A stretch of 12,861 nucleotides of DNA from Thermoplasmata archaeon (GCA_021797295.1 JAKAAA010000026.1:1-12861); one strand, 5' to 3'. Positions 1 through 8,397 are shown, numbered from the stretch's first letter. Numbers and translations: made by a program. Notes: generated by a model not told the origin, from the sequence alone.

Positions 1-3
1 TTT

Positions 4-921
4 ATGGAAACAGATGAAATAAAAAAATGTCCAGAATGTCACTCTACTCATCTGGTTAAAGATTATGATAGAGGAGAATTAACATGTTTCGACTGTGGCA
101 TCGTTATTGAAGATTCTTTAATAGATCTGGGACCAGAGTGGCGTTCATTTGATTCAGAGCAGGATGAAAAAAGAGCAAGGACCGGTTCTCCCATGAGTTT
201 CTTGAGCCATGATAAGGGGCTTGCAACTGAAATATCATGGGCGAATAAGGATTATTATGGTAAACGCATACCCCATAAAAATAGATCACAGATATACAGA
301 GTAAGAAAATGGCATCAAAGAATAAGGGTAAGCAACGCCGCAGAGAGAAATCTGGCAATGGCATTACAGGTATTAAATGAAGATGGAGCCAAACTGGGCA
401 TCCCAAAGGACATAAAGGAAAATGCAGCACTGTTATATAGAAAGGCTGTGGAAAAAAATCTTATCAGGGGTAGAAGCATAGAGAGTATAGTTTGCGCAGC
501 TATTTATGCCTCATGTAGAATGATTAATTTACCCCGAACTCTTGATGAAATTTCACGTGTTTCAGACGTTAATAAAAAAAAGGTTGGCAAAGCATACCGG
601 CATCTTGCCAAAGAGCTCTCACTCAATATAAAACCTACAACCCCCTATTCTTACATAGCGCAGTTTTGCAACAAGCTCGAGCTGGATAAGCAGGTAATTA
701 TGGATAGTGAGCATATAATAAGGCTTGCAGGTGAATACGGGATATCCACTGGAAAAGGACCTACAGGCATAGCAGCCGCAGCAATTTACATAGCTGCGAT
801 GAAAAACGGGAAGGCGAGAACTCAAAAAGACGTTGCAAGGGTATCTGGTGTCACAGAAGTAACTATAAGAAATAGATATAAAGAAATAAGTAAAAAACTG
901 GGCATAGATGACTCAAATTAG
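4..921 (+). CDS. tfb: Transcription initiation factor B (TFB/TFIIB homologue)
   Basis: This archaeal TFIIB homologue binds the TBP-TATA complex and recruits RNA polymerase. An N-terminal zinc ribbon is visible (C9, C12, C28, C31). It is followed by the B-reader/linker block around residues 42-75 (GPEWRSFD, KRARTGSPM, HDKGL), which is strongly conserved in archaeal TFBs. Two cyclin-like repeats follow, at about 108-203 and 208-300. Each ends in a helix-turn-helix (about 178-201 and 272-295); the second should contact the BRE. The length of 305 aa is typical. The ATG at 4 puts the zinc ribbon at the usual distance from the N-terminus. Its promoter lies outside the window. The gene converges on trmI, with only 45 nt between the two stops. 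Archaea often have several TFB paralogues, and I cannot tell which one this is. Confidence 0.97.
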   Translation: METDEIKKCPECHSTHLVKDYDRGELTCFDCGIVIEDSLIDLGPEWRSFDSEQDEKRARTGSPMSFLSHDKGLATEISWANKDYYGKRIPHKNRSQIYRVRKWHQRIRVSNAAERNLAMALQVLNEDGAKLGIPKDIKENAALLYRKAVEKNLIRGRSIESIVCAAIYASCRMINLPRTLDEISRVSDVNKKKVGKAYRHLAKELSLNIKPTTPYSYIAQFCNKLELDKQVIMDSEHIIRLAGEYGISTGKGPTGIAAAAIYIAAMKNGKARTQKDVARVSGVTEVTIRNRYKEISKKLGIDDSN

Positions 922-938
922 CTTTTATATATTTGTCC

Positions 939-950
939 TTTTTTAAAAAA
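939..950. terminator. Bidirectional oligo-T/oligo-A terminator candidate
   Basis: Six Ts directly followed by six As lie in the 45-nt gap between the convergent tfb and trmI stops. Read from either side this gives a U-run, the signal that usually ends archaeal transcription. The location between convergent genes supports a shared terminator. There is no stable GC hairpin. Confidence 0.5.
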
Positions 951-966
951 TATTTCATATTAAAAA

Positions 967-1707
967 TCAGACCCTGGCCTGCATCACCGCTATTGTTATA
1001 AATGCAGTGTGATCTATGATATTATTGTCAGGTCTGGTGGCATTCTCCCTGACTATTATATTTCTTTTAATAAGCTCTACAGTTTCCAGCACATAATACC
1101 TACATTTTTTCATTGTAATTACATTCTTTTCGGCCTGATTGAAATTCGGGGAATATGTAACAAGGAAAGATCCCGGTTTCATGTATTTTCTTATATGCTC
1201 TATGGCATTCCATGGATCAGGAATATCAAGAATTACCACATCGAATTTTCTATCCAGTACAGCCGTTCTGATATCTCCGTTATAAGTATCCCAGTTTTCA
1301 ACAGGTAAGAATCTGGCAATATTTTCTCGGGCAATAGCAATACTTTTCTCATTAATATCCATACTGGTAAGTTTGCCATCACCTCCTATAGCTTTGAGAA
1401 TCCCATAACTGAGAGAACCGGTTCCAATTCCTGCCTCCAGAACCGTTTTTCCTGGAGATATGCCAGTAGCATAAATTATATAGGAGGCATCAAATGGAAG
1501 TATTACCTGTGTGCTTCTCCCAGATACCTCAGTGAAAAATACAGGGTCAGGGTTTAATGCTATAAATTCTCTATTTTTAATTTTAATGGTGTCCCCCGGC
1601 TCTATAATAGCATTTCTTGGCAGGTGTATTTTCTCGTCTCCAAGATAGGCTATTAAATTTCTGTCGTCCAGTATTCCTGTTAATGTATCTGATTTTAAAA
1701 TAAGCAT
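967..1707 (-). CDS. trmI: tRNA (adenine-58-N1)-methyltransferase TrmI
   Basis: This is an SAM-dependent methyltransferase of the TrmI/Gcd14 family. It makes m1A58 (in some archaea also m1A57) in the tRNA T-loop. In numbering from the upstream ATG at 1737, a small N-terminal beta domain (to about 65) leads into QVILPFDASYI. The SAM motif I is EAGIGTGS (101-108), an acidic residue D127 follows beta-2, and the catalytic-region motif DIPDP is at 171-175. Near the end, RPDNNIIDHTAF matches the conserved RP...HT block. The reading frame is open from an ATG at 1737, which would overlap guaAA by 17 nt. I prefer the ATG at 1707 (246 aa), which begins right at the beta domain, leaves a 13-nt gap after guaAA and has a GGGT stretch upstream. 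It is the second gene of a guaAA-trmI pair and is probably cotranscribed. Confidence 0.93.
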   Translation of the reverse strand: MLILKSDTLTGILDDRNLIAYLGDEKIHLPRNAIIEPGDTIKIKNREFIALNPDPVFFTEVSGRSTQVILPFDASYIIYATGISPGKTVLEAGIGTGSLSYGILKAIGGDGKLTSMDINEKSIAIARENIARFLPVENWDTYNGDIRTAVLDRKFDVVILDIPDPWNAIEHIRKYMKPGSFLVTYSPNFNQAEKNVITMKKCRYYVLETVELIKRNIIVRENATRPDNNIIDHTAFITIAVMQARV

Positions 1708-1720
1708 ATTAATTACCCGG

Positions 1721-2287
1721 CTATTTTCTGCAAACATTTATAAAATTTTTAAAAATTTCAGTACCGAATTCAGTGTTATTTACCTCTGGATGGAATTGCA
1801 CAGCAAATATATCCTTGCTTTTATGATAAAAGGCCTGAACCCTGCACGAATCTGAAGACGCACAAAGGATATATTCTTCCGGTAGAACCTTAATTTCGTC
1901 GTTATGATTTTCCCATACACTGATATTCTTCGGTATATTCTCAAAAATCGATTCACTTCTATTGAATACCACATTCTTTCTACCATATTCAGGATGAATT
2001 GCTTTATCAACAGTGCCCCCGGAGTTCAGGGCTATAAACTGTGCACCGGCACATATCCCAAGAACAGGATAATTATGCAACTCTATATAGTCCTTGATGA
2101 AACCCAGTTTCCCTATTTCTGATTGTATGCTTGCGGGTCCACCTGACAGAACAAGTCCATCAAGATTATCCAGCTTATTATTTTCAACAGTGTTCGGGTA
2201 TATTTCTGCGTCAACATCCAGAGACTTGATAACCCTCCATTCTCTATGTGTCCACTGGCCGCCATTATCAATAACGCCTATTTTCAT
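1721..2287 (-). CDS. guaAA: GMP synthase, glutamine amidotransferase subunit A
   Basis: This class-I glutamine amidotransferase releases ammonia from glutamine for the amination of XMP to GMP. Archaea commonly split GMP synthetase into this subunit and a separate ATP-pyrophosphatase subunit, which is not in the window. The catalytic triad is visible: nucleophile C79 in GICAGAQ, and H166 and E168 in QFHPEV. The oxyanion-region motif LSGGP (47-51) and the N-terminal IGVIDNGGQ also fit. The length of 188 aa matches the archaeal stand-alone subunit. A TATA box about 25 nt before the ATG suggests a leaderless transcript. trmI follows on the same strand. Confidence 0.95.
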   Translation of the reverse strand: MKIGVIDNGGQWTHREWRVIKSLDVDAEIYPNTVENNKLDNLDGLVLSGGPASIQSEIGKLGFIKDYIELHNYPVLGICAGAQFIALNSGGTVDKAIHPEYGRKNVVFNRSESIFENIPKNISVWENHNDEIKVLPEEYILCASSDSCRVQAFYHKSKDIFAVQFHPEVNNTEFGTEIFKNFINVCRK

Positions 2288-2308
2288 TTCTTAATAATTG
2301 CTTACCTC

Positions 2309-2316
2309 TATATAAA
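2309..2316 (-). promoter_or_regulatory. TATA box of guaAA
   Basis: Read on the minus strand this is TTTATATA, centred about 25 nt before the guaAA ATG. That is the spacing expected if transcription starts at or next to the start codon (leaderless mRNA). Inference from position and sequence only. Confidence 0.55.
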
Positions 2317-2444
2317 ATGCAATATAAAGCATTTTCAGGTCGAATATTTGTATTAGAAATTATAATTTATGATAGTGTAATATGTTTAGAATATTAAACG
2401 ATAATGTTAAATATTGTTATTGATTTATTATTTTGTGGTACAGC

Positions 2445-3050
2445 ATGAATGGTGAACGTTATTTTTACTATCTGAAATTGATAAATAACCCACCCCAAGA
2501 TTCGGTTGTGGAATATTACATAGATTTATCCATGCAGCTGGAGAATGATTATGATCTTTCATCTACACAGATCACTGAACTGGAATCACTAATAAGCAAT
2601 TACATAAAAATAAAAGCCAATCCGCATATAAAAGTAATCAATGCCGTTACAGGTATAGAGGAAGACCCACCAAAAACGGTCATAGATGATTTTGGTGGGA
2701 ATGCAGTATTTACTGGAAAAGAAATAAGGTACGGGATTACATGGAGCGTCTATGAGCCCAGGGCTAGCAATAACTTATTTTTCAAAAAATGGTATTACAA
2801 TGAAAAGATAGCATCTATACTTGATAAAGTTCTTGAAAAGGCAGTACCCCATAGCATTCCAAACTACTTTGACATACCGCCATGGATTTTTGGCAATTTC
2901 TCATATAAAGGTATGCGTTACGTACCGTTAAAAAACATAATTGATAACGCAATAGAAATGGAAATAATACCGAATAAATACTATCTTGTCCAGAAAGGAA
3001 TAAGCAAAGAACTTTTAGACAACCTCGATGATAATAATATGTGGCTATAA
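2445..3050 (+). CDS. Conserved-looking protein of unknown function
   Basis: I do not recognise this 201-aa protein. It looks soluble, acidic and rich in Asn, Tyr and Ile, with no signal peptide, membrane helix or cysteine cluster. The C-terminal half (residues about 95-175) is aromatic- and proline-rich, with YGITWSVYEP, IPNYFDIPPWIFGNF and MRYVPL, which suggests a folded domain rather than spurious coding. The frame is also open from a TTG at 2433, but I choose the ATG at 2445, which has GTGGTA five bases upstream as a possible ribosome binding site. It stands alone: its left neighbour guaAA is divergent, and the regulator on its right has its own promoter. Codon use looks like that of its neighbours. 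No function can be assigned. Confidence 0.8.
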   Translation: MNGERYFYYLKLINNPPQDSVVEYYIDLSMQLENDYDLSSTQITELESLISNYIKIKANPHIKVINAVTGIEEDPPKTVIDDFGGNAVFTGKEIRYGITWSVYEPRASNNLFFKKWYYNEKIASILDKVLEKAVPHSIPNYFDIPPWIFGNFSYKGMRYVPLKNIIDNAIEMEIIPNKYYLVQKGISKELLDNLDDNNMWL

Positions 3051-3097
3051 TGCTAAATTATATAGTGTATTTTCATATTTTTAAATGTTCAATTAAC

Positions 3098-3108
3098 TTT
3101 ATATATTT
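3098..3108 (+). promoter_or_regulatory. TATA box of the DtxR-like regulator gene
   Basis: TTTATATATTT is centred 24 nt before the ATG at 3127, so transcription would start at or just next to the start codon (leaderless mRNA). The 3' end of the box touches a 15-bp palindrome that could serve as an operator. Confidence 0.55.
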
Positions 3109-3122
3109 TAGTATTATACTAA
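3108..3122. promoter_or_regulatory. 15-bp palindrome, possible operator
   Basis: TTAGTAT-T-ATACTAA is a perfect inverted repeat with 7-nt arms around one central base. It sits between the TATA box and the start codon of the DtxR-like gene, where a bound repressor would block polymerase. Known DtxR/IdeR-family operators also have TTAG...CTAA ends around a longer core. Autoregulation is inference. Confidence 0.4.
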
Positions 3123-3126
3123 TATC

Positions 3127-3525
3127 ATGGAATATAGCATTACCCGAAAAGAGCGGGATTGCATAGTGGCATTACGGGAGAATTCTGGTTTTCCAGTAAG
3201 GTTATTCAACATTGCAGAACTACTAAACATTAAAGCGCCTACAGCATTTGAATTGATAAAGAGGCTAGAATCCAAAAATATTATAAAAAAAACCAATGGA
3301 ATCATCTCATTAACATCATACGGGAATTCAATTTATAGTGAAATAATAATGGCTCATAGGACATTAGAGTTAATACTCACCCAGAGCGGGGTTAATTCGG
3401 ATAAGGCATGCGAGCAGATAGAAAAAATTGACTATTTGATGGATGACACCTCTGTACAGAAATTATTTAAAAGTCTGGGGCAGCCACAGACATGCCCACA
3501 TGGAAAGCCGGTTAAATTGAATTAA
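3127..3525 (+). CDS. DtxR/MntR-family transcriptional regulator
   Basis: This 132-aa metal-responsive-type repressor has an N-terminal winged helix (about 5-65; recognition-helix region KAPTAFELIKRLESKNII) and the short dimerisation/metal domain of the family (about 75-128). That domain begins with the AHRTLE block (H77) and ends in the family signature TCPHGKPV (C123-P-H-G). There is no C-terminal SH3-like domain, so it resembles MntR-type short members. Several usual metal ligands look changed. The ExxEH site reads E96-x-x-E99-K100, and the N-terminal ligand positions seem to hold K8 and D11. The metal sensed, or whether it senses metal at all, is therefore uncertain. Its stop overlaps by 4 nt the stop of the convergent phosphatase gene. 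The promoter holds a palindrome that suggests autoregulation. Confidence 0.85.
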   Translation: MEYSITRKERDCIVALRENSGFPVRLFNIAELLNIKAPTAFELIKRLESKNIIKKTNGIISLTSYGNSIYSEIIMAHRTLELILTQSGVNSDKACEQIEKIDYLMDDTSVQKLFKSLGQPQTCPHGKPVKLN

Positions 3526-4094
3526 TCACTCAGAATTTTCTTTATTTGATTGGATAGGAGCAATGAACCGATTGATAACACCTTTCCTATTTCACAGTTG
3601 ATAACAGATATAGACGCATGCCTGATATCTATGCCGAAACTTTCCTGCTCTCCCAGGTCAAGGAAGTATGAGAGTGCACATTTAATCGGAAATGAATGGC
3701 TTACAACAATATAATTTCCACTGAATGAATTTATTAGGTCAATCATTCTCCCCTGTTGCGATTCAAAGGATTCCATACCCAATTCATCACGTGATTTATC
3801 CGGTATGTCAACTATTCTTTTTCCATTGTATTCCCCGAAATCGGATTCGATTGCCCTTTCATCCGTTTTTATCTCCAAATTAAGATACTGGTTTATTATA
3901 TTTGCAGTTTCAACGGCTCTCAAAACTGGACTGGATATAATCCCACTAAATTTTAATCCCCCTAACTGTTCTCCCGTAAATCTGGCCTGCTCCACCCCCT
4001 CCTCCGTAAGTCTGTACCTGTTAAGTTCACTGGAAAGTATTCCGTTCCTATTAGTATAACTTTCCCCGTGCCTTATAAGTACGACATATTTCAT
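3522..4094 (-). CDS. Histidine phosphatase / cofactor-dependent phosphoglycerate mutase-like protein
   Basis: This is a member of the histidine phosphatase superfamily (branch 1). From the ATG at 4094 (190 aa) the catalytic core is visible: LIRHGE with phospho-acceptor H9 and R8, SSPVLRAVETA with R59, the general-acid region ESDFGEYNG with E83, and the second histidine H133 in VVSHS. The family includes dPGM and a range of phosphatases. Cofactor-dependent phosphoglycerate mutases of this size are known from Thermoplasma, so a role in glycolysis/gluconeogenesis is possible, but a general phosphatase cannot be excluded. A TTG lies two codons upstream at 4100; I prefer the ATG because the TATA box is about 25 nt before it. 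The gene is divergent from the YyaL-like gene. Confidence 0.88.
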   Translation of the reverse strand: MKYVVLIRHGESYTNRNGILSSELNRYRLTEEGVEQARFTGEQLGGLKFSGIISSPVLRAVETANIINQYLNLEIKTDERAIESDFGEYNGKRIVDIPDKSRDELGMESFESQQGRMIDLINSFSGNYIVVSHSFPIKCALSYFLDLGEQESFGIDIRHASISVINCEIGKVLSIGSLLLSNQIKKILSD

Positions 4095-4115
4095 AAACAA
4101 TATATTATCTTTAGG

Positions 4116-4123
4116 TTTATAAT
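4116..4123 (-). promoter_or_regulatory. TATA box of the histidine phosphatase gene
   Basis: Read on the minus strand this is ATTATAAA, centred about 25 nt before the ATG at 4094. The spacing suits a leaderless transcript and supports choosing that ATG. Confidence 0.55.
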
Positions 4124-4150
4124 TTTATTGAATTTAGCAAGCTACTACAA

Positions 4151-4168
4151 TATATTTGAATATATAAA
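4151..4168 (+). promoter_or_regulatory. Promoter region of the YyaL-like gene
   Basis: Two TATA-like stretches lie before the ATG at 4183. TATATTTG is centred about 28 nt upstream and TATATAAA about 19 nt upstream. The first has the spacing expected for a leaderless start; the second is too close for that. Which one is used cannot be decided here. Confidence 0.4.
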
Positions 4169-4182
4169 TGACATAACACATC

Positions 4183-6099
4183 ATGAATAAACTAGCAGAT
4201 GAAACCAGTCCGTATTTACTGGAGCATTCAAGTAATCCAGTGAACTGGTATCCATGGTCCAGTGAGGCTTTTAACCTTGCAAGGAAACAGGATAAGCCTG
4301 TATTTCTCAGTATTGGATATTCCAGCTGTCACTGGTGTCATGTTATGGAACAGGAAAGTTTTACCGATGAAAAGGTGGCAGAAAAGATGAATAATACATT
4401 TATATGCATCAAGGTTGATAGGGAAGAAAGGCCAGATATAGATAACCTTTATATGACTTTCAGCCAGGTTATGACCGGCACCGGTGGATGGCCACTTAAT
4501 CTCATATTAACTCCTGATAAAAAGCCAGTATTTGCATTCACATATATACCTAAAATTTCAAGGAATAACATGATAGGAATAATGGATCTGTGCGATAATA
4601 TATCATACCTGTGGAAAAACAAAAGAGAAGAGCTTGAAAAAAATGGGGATACTGTTCTATCAAGATTAAAGAGCATGAAAGGTAATAACCATGAAACCAG
4701 GAAACCTGATTATGGAAAATATATAGAATTAACATACAATTCCCTGAAAAACAATTATGATAAGGAATACGGTGGATTCGGCAGCGCACCAAAATTCCCA
4801 TCATTCCAGCATCTTATTTTCCTTATGAATTATTACAGGAAGACTGGGAGTGAAAATTCACTGAACATGGTGGAAAACACTCTGAAAAATATGTATCTGG
4901 GTGGAATGTATGATCACATAGGTGGTGGATTCCATAGATACTCCACCGATCCATTTTTCAGGATACCTCATTTTGAAAAGATGACATATGACCAGGCAAT
5001 GGCAATCATGGCATATTCCTATGCATATGATATTACAGGAGATGATTTTTATAAGGATGTAGTATATGAAATTTACAGGTTCATTAAAGAAAACTTGTTT
5101 TCAAAGGGTTTTTATACTGCTGTAGATGCCGATTCTGAAAACGAAGAAGGGAAGTTCTATACATGGAATTATACGGAATTACAGAATAACGGAGGAAAGG
5201 ATTTCATTTATGATTTTAATATACTTCCTGAAGGGAACTTTTATGACAACAATTCAAGGCAATCAGGAAGAAACATACTGTTTATGAATCGTGATGTGAA
5301 TGGAAATCCAGCAAAAATGCACAGGGAGGAACTTGAAAGACTCAAAACAATCAGAGATTCAAGAAAAAAGCCTTTGATTGATGATAAAATCCTAACAGAT
5401 ATCAATGGTCTCATAATCAAGGCACTTTCAATTGCAGCTATGGTTTTCCATGATGATAACATTCTGAATACAGCTGAAAATTCTGCGGATTTCATAATAA
5501 ATGATATGTATAAAGATGGAAAACTTATACATTCGTACCGAAATGGTCATGCCAGGATTGATGGTATGTTTGATGATTATTCCTACATGGTTTCTGGACT
5601 CTTATCACTTTTCGAGGCATCACAGAATGATATATACTTGAGCTTTGCCAGAGAATTGCATAACACTATTATTAAAACTTTTTACGATAATGTTAATGGC
5701 GGATTTTATTCAGCCGGCGATGAATTGCTGGTAAGATTAAAGGAAACATATGATAATGCAATACCATCTGGATTTTCATTTGAGATAGGCAACCTGATAA
5801 TTTTCAATTATCTTGATAGCAAATACCAGGCCATACTGGACAAATCTATAGATTCAATAACAGCTGATATGGATCACCAGCCAATGTTCTTTTCATACAC
5901 TGTTTCATATCTTTTTGCCCTTATTGAATTTTATAAGGTTGAGACCGGAAACGCCGTTGCCCTGAATTATCTGGGAAGCCATTATGCCTATAATTACTAC
6001 TTCCTGAAAACTACAGGCAATGATATTTCTGTATGCGATACAAACAAATGCTTCTTGGTAAAGACAGTGGAAGATCTGAAGCAGCTGATCAAGTGTTAA
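4183..6099 (+). CDS. YyaL/DUF255 thioredoxin-domain protein
   Basis: This is a member of the YyaL / spermatogenesis-associated-20 family (COG1331). It has an N-terminal thioredoxin-like domain (about 1-165) and a long alpha/alpha-barrel resembling glycan epimerases and hydrolases (about 175-610). Family signatures are clear: [22 protein letters not shown], the redox-type motif C49-H-W-C52, [26 protein letters not shown] and [17 protein letters not shown]. The C-terminus has the paired cysteines VCDTNKC. The length of 638 aa is within the family range. The barrel motif usually read as TSWNGLMI appears here as TDINGLII. The biochemical function of the family is not established. It is the first of three closely spaced plus-strand genes; nmd3 starts 13 nt after its stop and is probably cotranscribed. 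Confidence 0.93.
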   Translation: MNKLADETSPYLLEHSSNPVNWYPWSSEAFNLARKQDKPVFLSIGYSSCHWCHVMEQESFTDEKVAEKMNNTFICIKVDREERPDIDNLYMTFSQVMTGTGGWPLNLILTPDKKPVFAFTYIPKISRNNMIGIMDLCDNISYLWKNKREELEKNGDTVLSRLKSMKGNNHETRKPDYGKYIELTYNSLKNNYDKEYGGFGSAPKFPSFQHLIFLMNYYRKTGSENSLNMVENTLKNMYLGGMYDHIGGGFHRYSTDPFFRIPHFEKMTYDQAMAIMAYSYAYDITGDDFYKDVVYEIYRFIKENLFSKGFYTAVDADSENEEGKFYTWNYTELQNNGGKDFIYDFNILPEGNFYDNNSRQSGRNILFMNRDVNGNPAKMHREELERLKTIRDSRKKPLIDDKILTDINGLIIKALSIAAMVFHDDNILNTAENSADFIINDMYKDGKLIHSYRNGHARIDGMFDDYSYMVSGLLSLFEASQNDIYLSFARELHNTIIKTFYDNVNGGFYSAGDELLVRLKETYDNAIPSGFSFEIGNLIIFNYLDSKYQAILDKSIDSITADMDHQPMFFSYTVSYLFALIEFYKVETGNAVALNYLGSHYAYNYYFLKTTGNDISVCDTNKCFLVKTVEDLKQLIKC

Positions 6100-6112
6100 A
6101 TAGCCTTTTGTA

Positions 6113-7117
6113 ATGGTTATAGTTATGAAATGTATTATTTGCGGCGAAAATGAAGCATATAAATCAGGGCTGTGCCGTAGCTGCCTGTCAGATAAAATTC
6201 AGCTGAAAACGGAAAATATGGAGTTAACTGTATGCCCTAAGTGTGGGGCAGTCAGGCTCGGTAAATCATGGCATTATGATAATGCTGATAGTTACATAGT
6301 AAGAGGTGCAGAATCCCATGTTATAATGGATAAGAACGATAGAATTTCACGTGTAGAAGGTTATACAATCGGCGAAAATGAAGTAACTCTTGATCTAATA
6401 ATTGATGATAAAAATCTTGGAGAGGTTGAAAAACAGGTGTCAGTACCCCTGAAAATCGGAAAAGAGAGCTGTCCTGTCTGTAACAAGGTAACCGGTTCAT
6501 ATTATGAATCGGTAATACAGTTAAGAACATATACCACAGAGTATGGAAAAATCCTGGAAGAAGCCAGAGATTCCATAGTTAAATTCATGCAAGGACTCAA
6601 TAAAAATGATCCCAATTCCTTCATATCTAGAATTGATAAGCTGAAAGAGGGACTGGATATTTATCTGGGAAAGAAAGAGGATGCAGTTAAAATAGATAAA
6701 TTGATGGAACTCGATTATTTTTGCAACATAAAAATTACCAAATCTCTGGCTGGTAGGAAGGATAGTAAGGACCTCTTCAGATACACGCATTTAATCAGAA
6801 TACTCGATTTAGTTCCAGGATCAATTATCTATGGCGGTGCATATTTAATGGTAAAAAGCATCAGATCAAACACAATTGAAGCTATAAATACAGTAAATGG
6901 AAGTATTGTAACAATCAGTTCCAAGGAATTCTTCAGGGGTTCTTACCGGGTAATATTGAAGGAACCTGACAGAGAAAGGTTTATCGTGCTATCAAATCAT
7001 GACGGGGAATCACAGTTAATGGACTCCAGAACATTCAAGATTATTACCTTCAGAAAAGAGTTCACCGAGAAAGAGATTGACCTTTACAGGTACGGGGATA
7101 AATTCTATCCTCTATGA
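6113..7117 (+). CDS. nmd3: NMD3 family protein (60S ribosomal export adaptor homologue)
   Basis: This is an archaeal homologue of Nmd3, which in eukaryotes binds the late large ribosomal subunit. In archaea a role in large-subunit maturation is inferred. Cysteine pairs typical of the N-terminal zinc-binding region are visible: C7/C10 and C21/C24, then C41/C44 (CPKCG) and C120/C123 (CPVC). The family motif YYESVIQLR follows at about 130. The rest (about 140-334) is the mixed alpha/beta part of the short archaeal form, without the eukaryotic export-signal tail. The first ATG is at 6113. An ATG at 6125 (MKCIICGE) would place the first cysteine pair close to the N-terminus and has GGTTAT upstream, so it may be the real start. 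The gene overlaps the deiminase gene downstream by ATGA, implying translational coupling. Confidence 0.93.
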   Translation: MVIVMKCIICGENEAYKSGLCRSCLSDKIQLKTENMELTVCPKCGAVRLGKSWHYDNADSYIVRGAESHVIMDKNDRISRVEGYTIGENEVTLDLIIDDKNLGEVEKQVSVPLKIGKESCPVCNKVTGSYYESVIQLRTYTTEYGKILEEARDSIVKFMQGLNKNDPNSFISRIDKLKEGLDIYLGKKEDAVKIDKLMELDYFCNIKITKSLAGRKDSKDLFRYTHLIRILDLVPGSIIYGGAYLMVKSIRSNTIEAINTVNGSIVTISSKEFFRGSYRVILKEPDRERFIVLSNHDGESQLMDSRTFKIITFRKEFTEKEIDLYRYGDKFYPL

Positions 7118-8397
7118 AAAGCATTTTAAATCCCTTGCAATATGCAAATATGAAAATCCAAGCTGAATGGGGCAGGTTACACAGGGTTATAATGCACAGG
7201 CCAGGAACCGAAATAACATATGCTATGCTGGCTCCCAAACCGTTTCTTTTTGAACGGCCTTTTAACTATTCTATCGCCAAACGGGAACATGAAACTCTTC
7301 AATCAGTTTTAGAAGAGAATGGTGTTCGCGTTGATATACTGGGAGATTTAATTGTAAATGAAGCAGACAAAAAACCTTCTTTCAGGAAAAAACTGGAGAA
7401 TAAGATTCTTTCACTTGTCAATTTTTATGGAACCAGCGAATCCATGGAAAGTGCCAGAAACGATATGGAAAAGAATATAGGGTATATTGATTCTCTCTCT
7501 CTTTTCCAGGCTCTTATAATGGAGCCGTCAATCGATTTAAAAGAATATGTTGCAGGCATCCAGTATCCTCGCGTGTATTCAAATTTGCCACTGGCAAATC
7601 TATATTTTATGAGGGATCAGCAGGCAGTGTCATCAGGTGCATTGATCGGGAATATGAAAATGCAGCAGAGGAGGAAAGAAACAGATATAACATCATTTGT
7701 TTTCCAGGAAATCCTGAAAGCAAAAATAAAAAGAATTAACAGCGGGTTCTTTGAGGGAGGTGATTTCATGCCCGCTGGAGATTTCTGTCTTATAGGAATA
7801 GGAAACAGGACAAGCGAAGAGGGAGCAATAGAAGCAATGAATTCTGGAATTTTTGATTTCGACCGTATAGTAATTATTTCCAATCCAATATATAATTTCA
7901 TGGATGGTCATGATATTATGATAAACATGCACCTCGATACATATTTCAATATTCCCGCTGCTGGAATTGTTATAACTTCGATAGAATTGGCAAAATCTGC
8001 AAATGCAACTGTATATTTTCGTGAAACCGATGGAAAATATGTCGAGGATTCAAAAACAACACTGTATGAATTCATGGATGGTGAGGGTTATAATTTCATT
8101 GATCTCGGTATAAGCGAGCAACTTTCATATTCTTCAAACTTTCTTACCATATCCGATGGGAAAATTATTGCAATAGATTCGTCCCGTGTTATCGATAAAC
8201 TTCTGGTAGAGAATGTGTTTGACAGGACCACCAGAGAAATGATAATTAAAGATATGCAGTCCAGGAAAGGTAGAATGTTTCCTGATAATAAAGAACTTCG
8301 CGACAACAGCATAGACGTGATAAAAATAGATTTAAGTGAAATAACCGGCGGGTACGGAGGAGCTCATTGCATGACATCGGTTATTGATAGAACATAG
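7114..8397 (+). CDS. arcA: Arginine deiminase family enzyme
   Basis: This enzyme of the guanidine-modifying superfamily would hydrolyse arginine to citrulline and ammonia. The catalytic set of arginine deiminases is present in order: D168 (FMRD), E214 (FEGGD), H273 and D275 (MHLDT) and the nucleophile C419 (GGAHCMTS). The N-terminal block WGRLHRVIMHRPG and the AKREHETL...LEENGVRVDIL segment also match. The length of 427 aa is close to typical for the family. A start at M13 (7150) would remove a short N-terminal extension. The usual pathway partners (ornithine carbamoyltransferase, carbamate kinase) are not nearby. From memory, the residue five before the nucleophile is a substrate-contacting arginine in the Pseudomonas enzyme; here it is Y414, so substrate preference should be treated with care. 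It is translationally coupled to nmd3. Confidence 0.9.
   Translation: MKSILNPLQYANMKIQAEWGRLHRVIMHRPGTEITYAMLAPKPFLFERPFNYSIAKREHETLQSVLEENGVRVDILGDLIVNEADKKPSFRKKLENKILSLVNFYGTSESMESARNDMEKNIGYIDSLSLFQALIMEPSIDLKEYVAGIQYPRVYSNLPLANLYFMRDQQAVSSGALIGNMKMQQRRKETDITSFVFQEILKAKIKRINSGFFEGGDFMPAGDFCLIGIGNRTSEEGAIEAMNSGIFDFDRIVIISNPIYNFMDGHDIMINMHLDTYFNIPAAGIVITSIELAKSANATVYFRETDGKYVEDSKTTLYEFMDGEGYNFIDLGISEQLSYSSNFLTISDGKIIAIDSSRVIDKLLVENVFDRTTREMIIKDMQSRKGRMFPDNKELRDNSIDVIKIDLSEITGGYGGAHCMTSVIDRT

Noticed and set aside
967..1737. trmI start at the upstream ATG (1737)
   Set aside because: It would overlap guaAA by 17 nt and add ten residues with no family counterpart; the ATG at 1707 fits better. 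The longer form is not strictly excluded.
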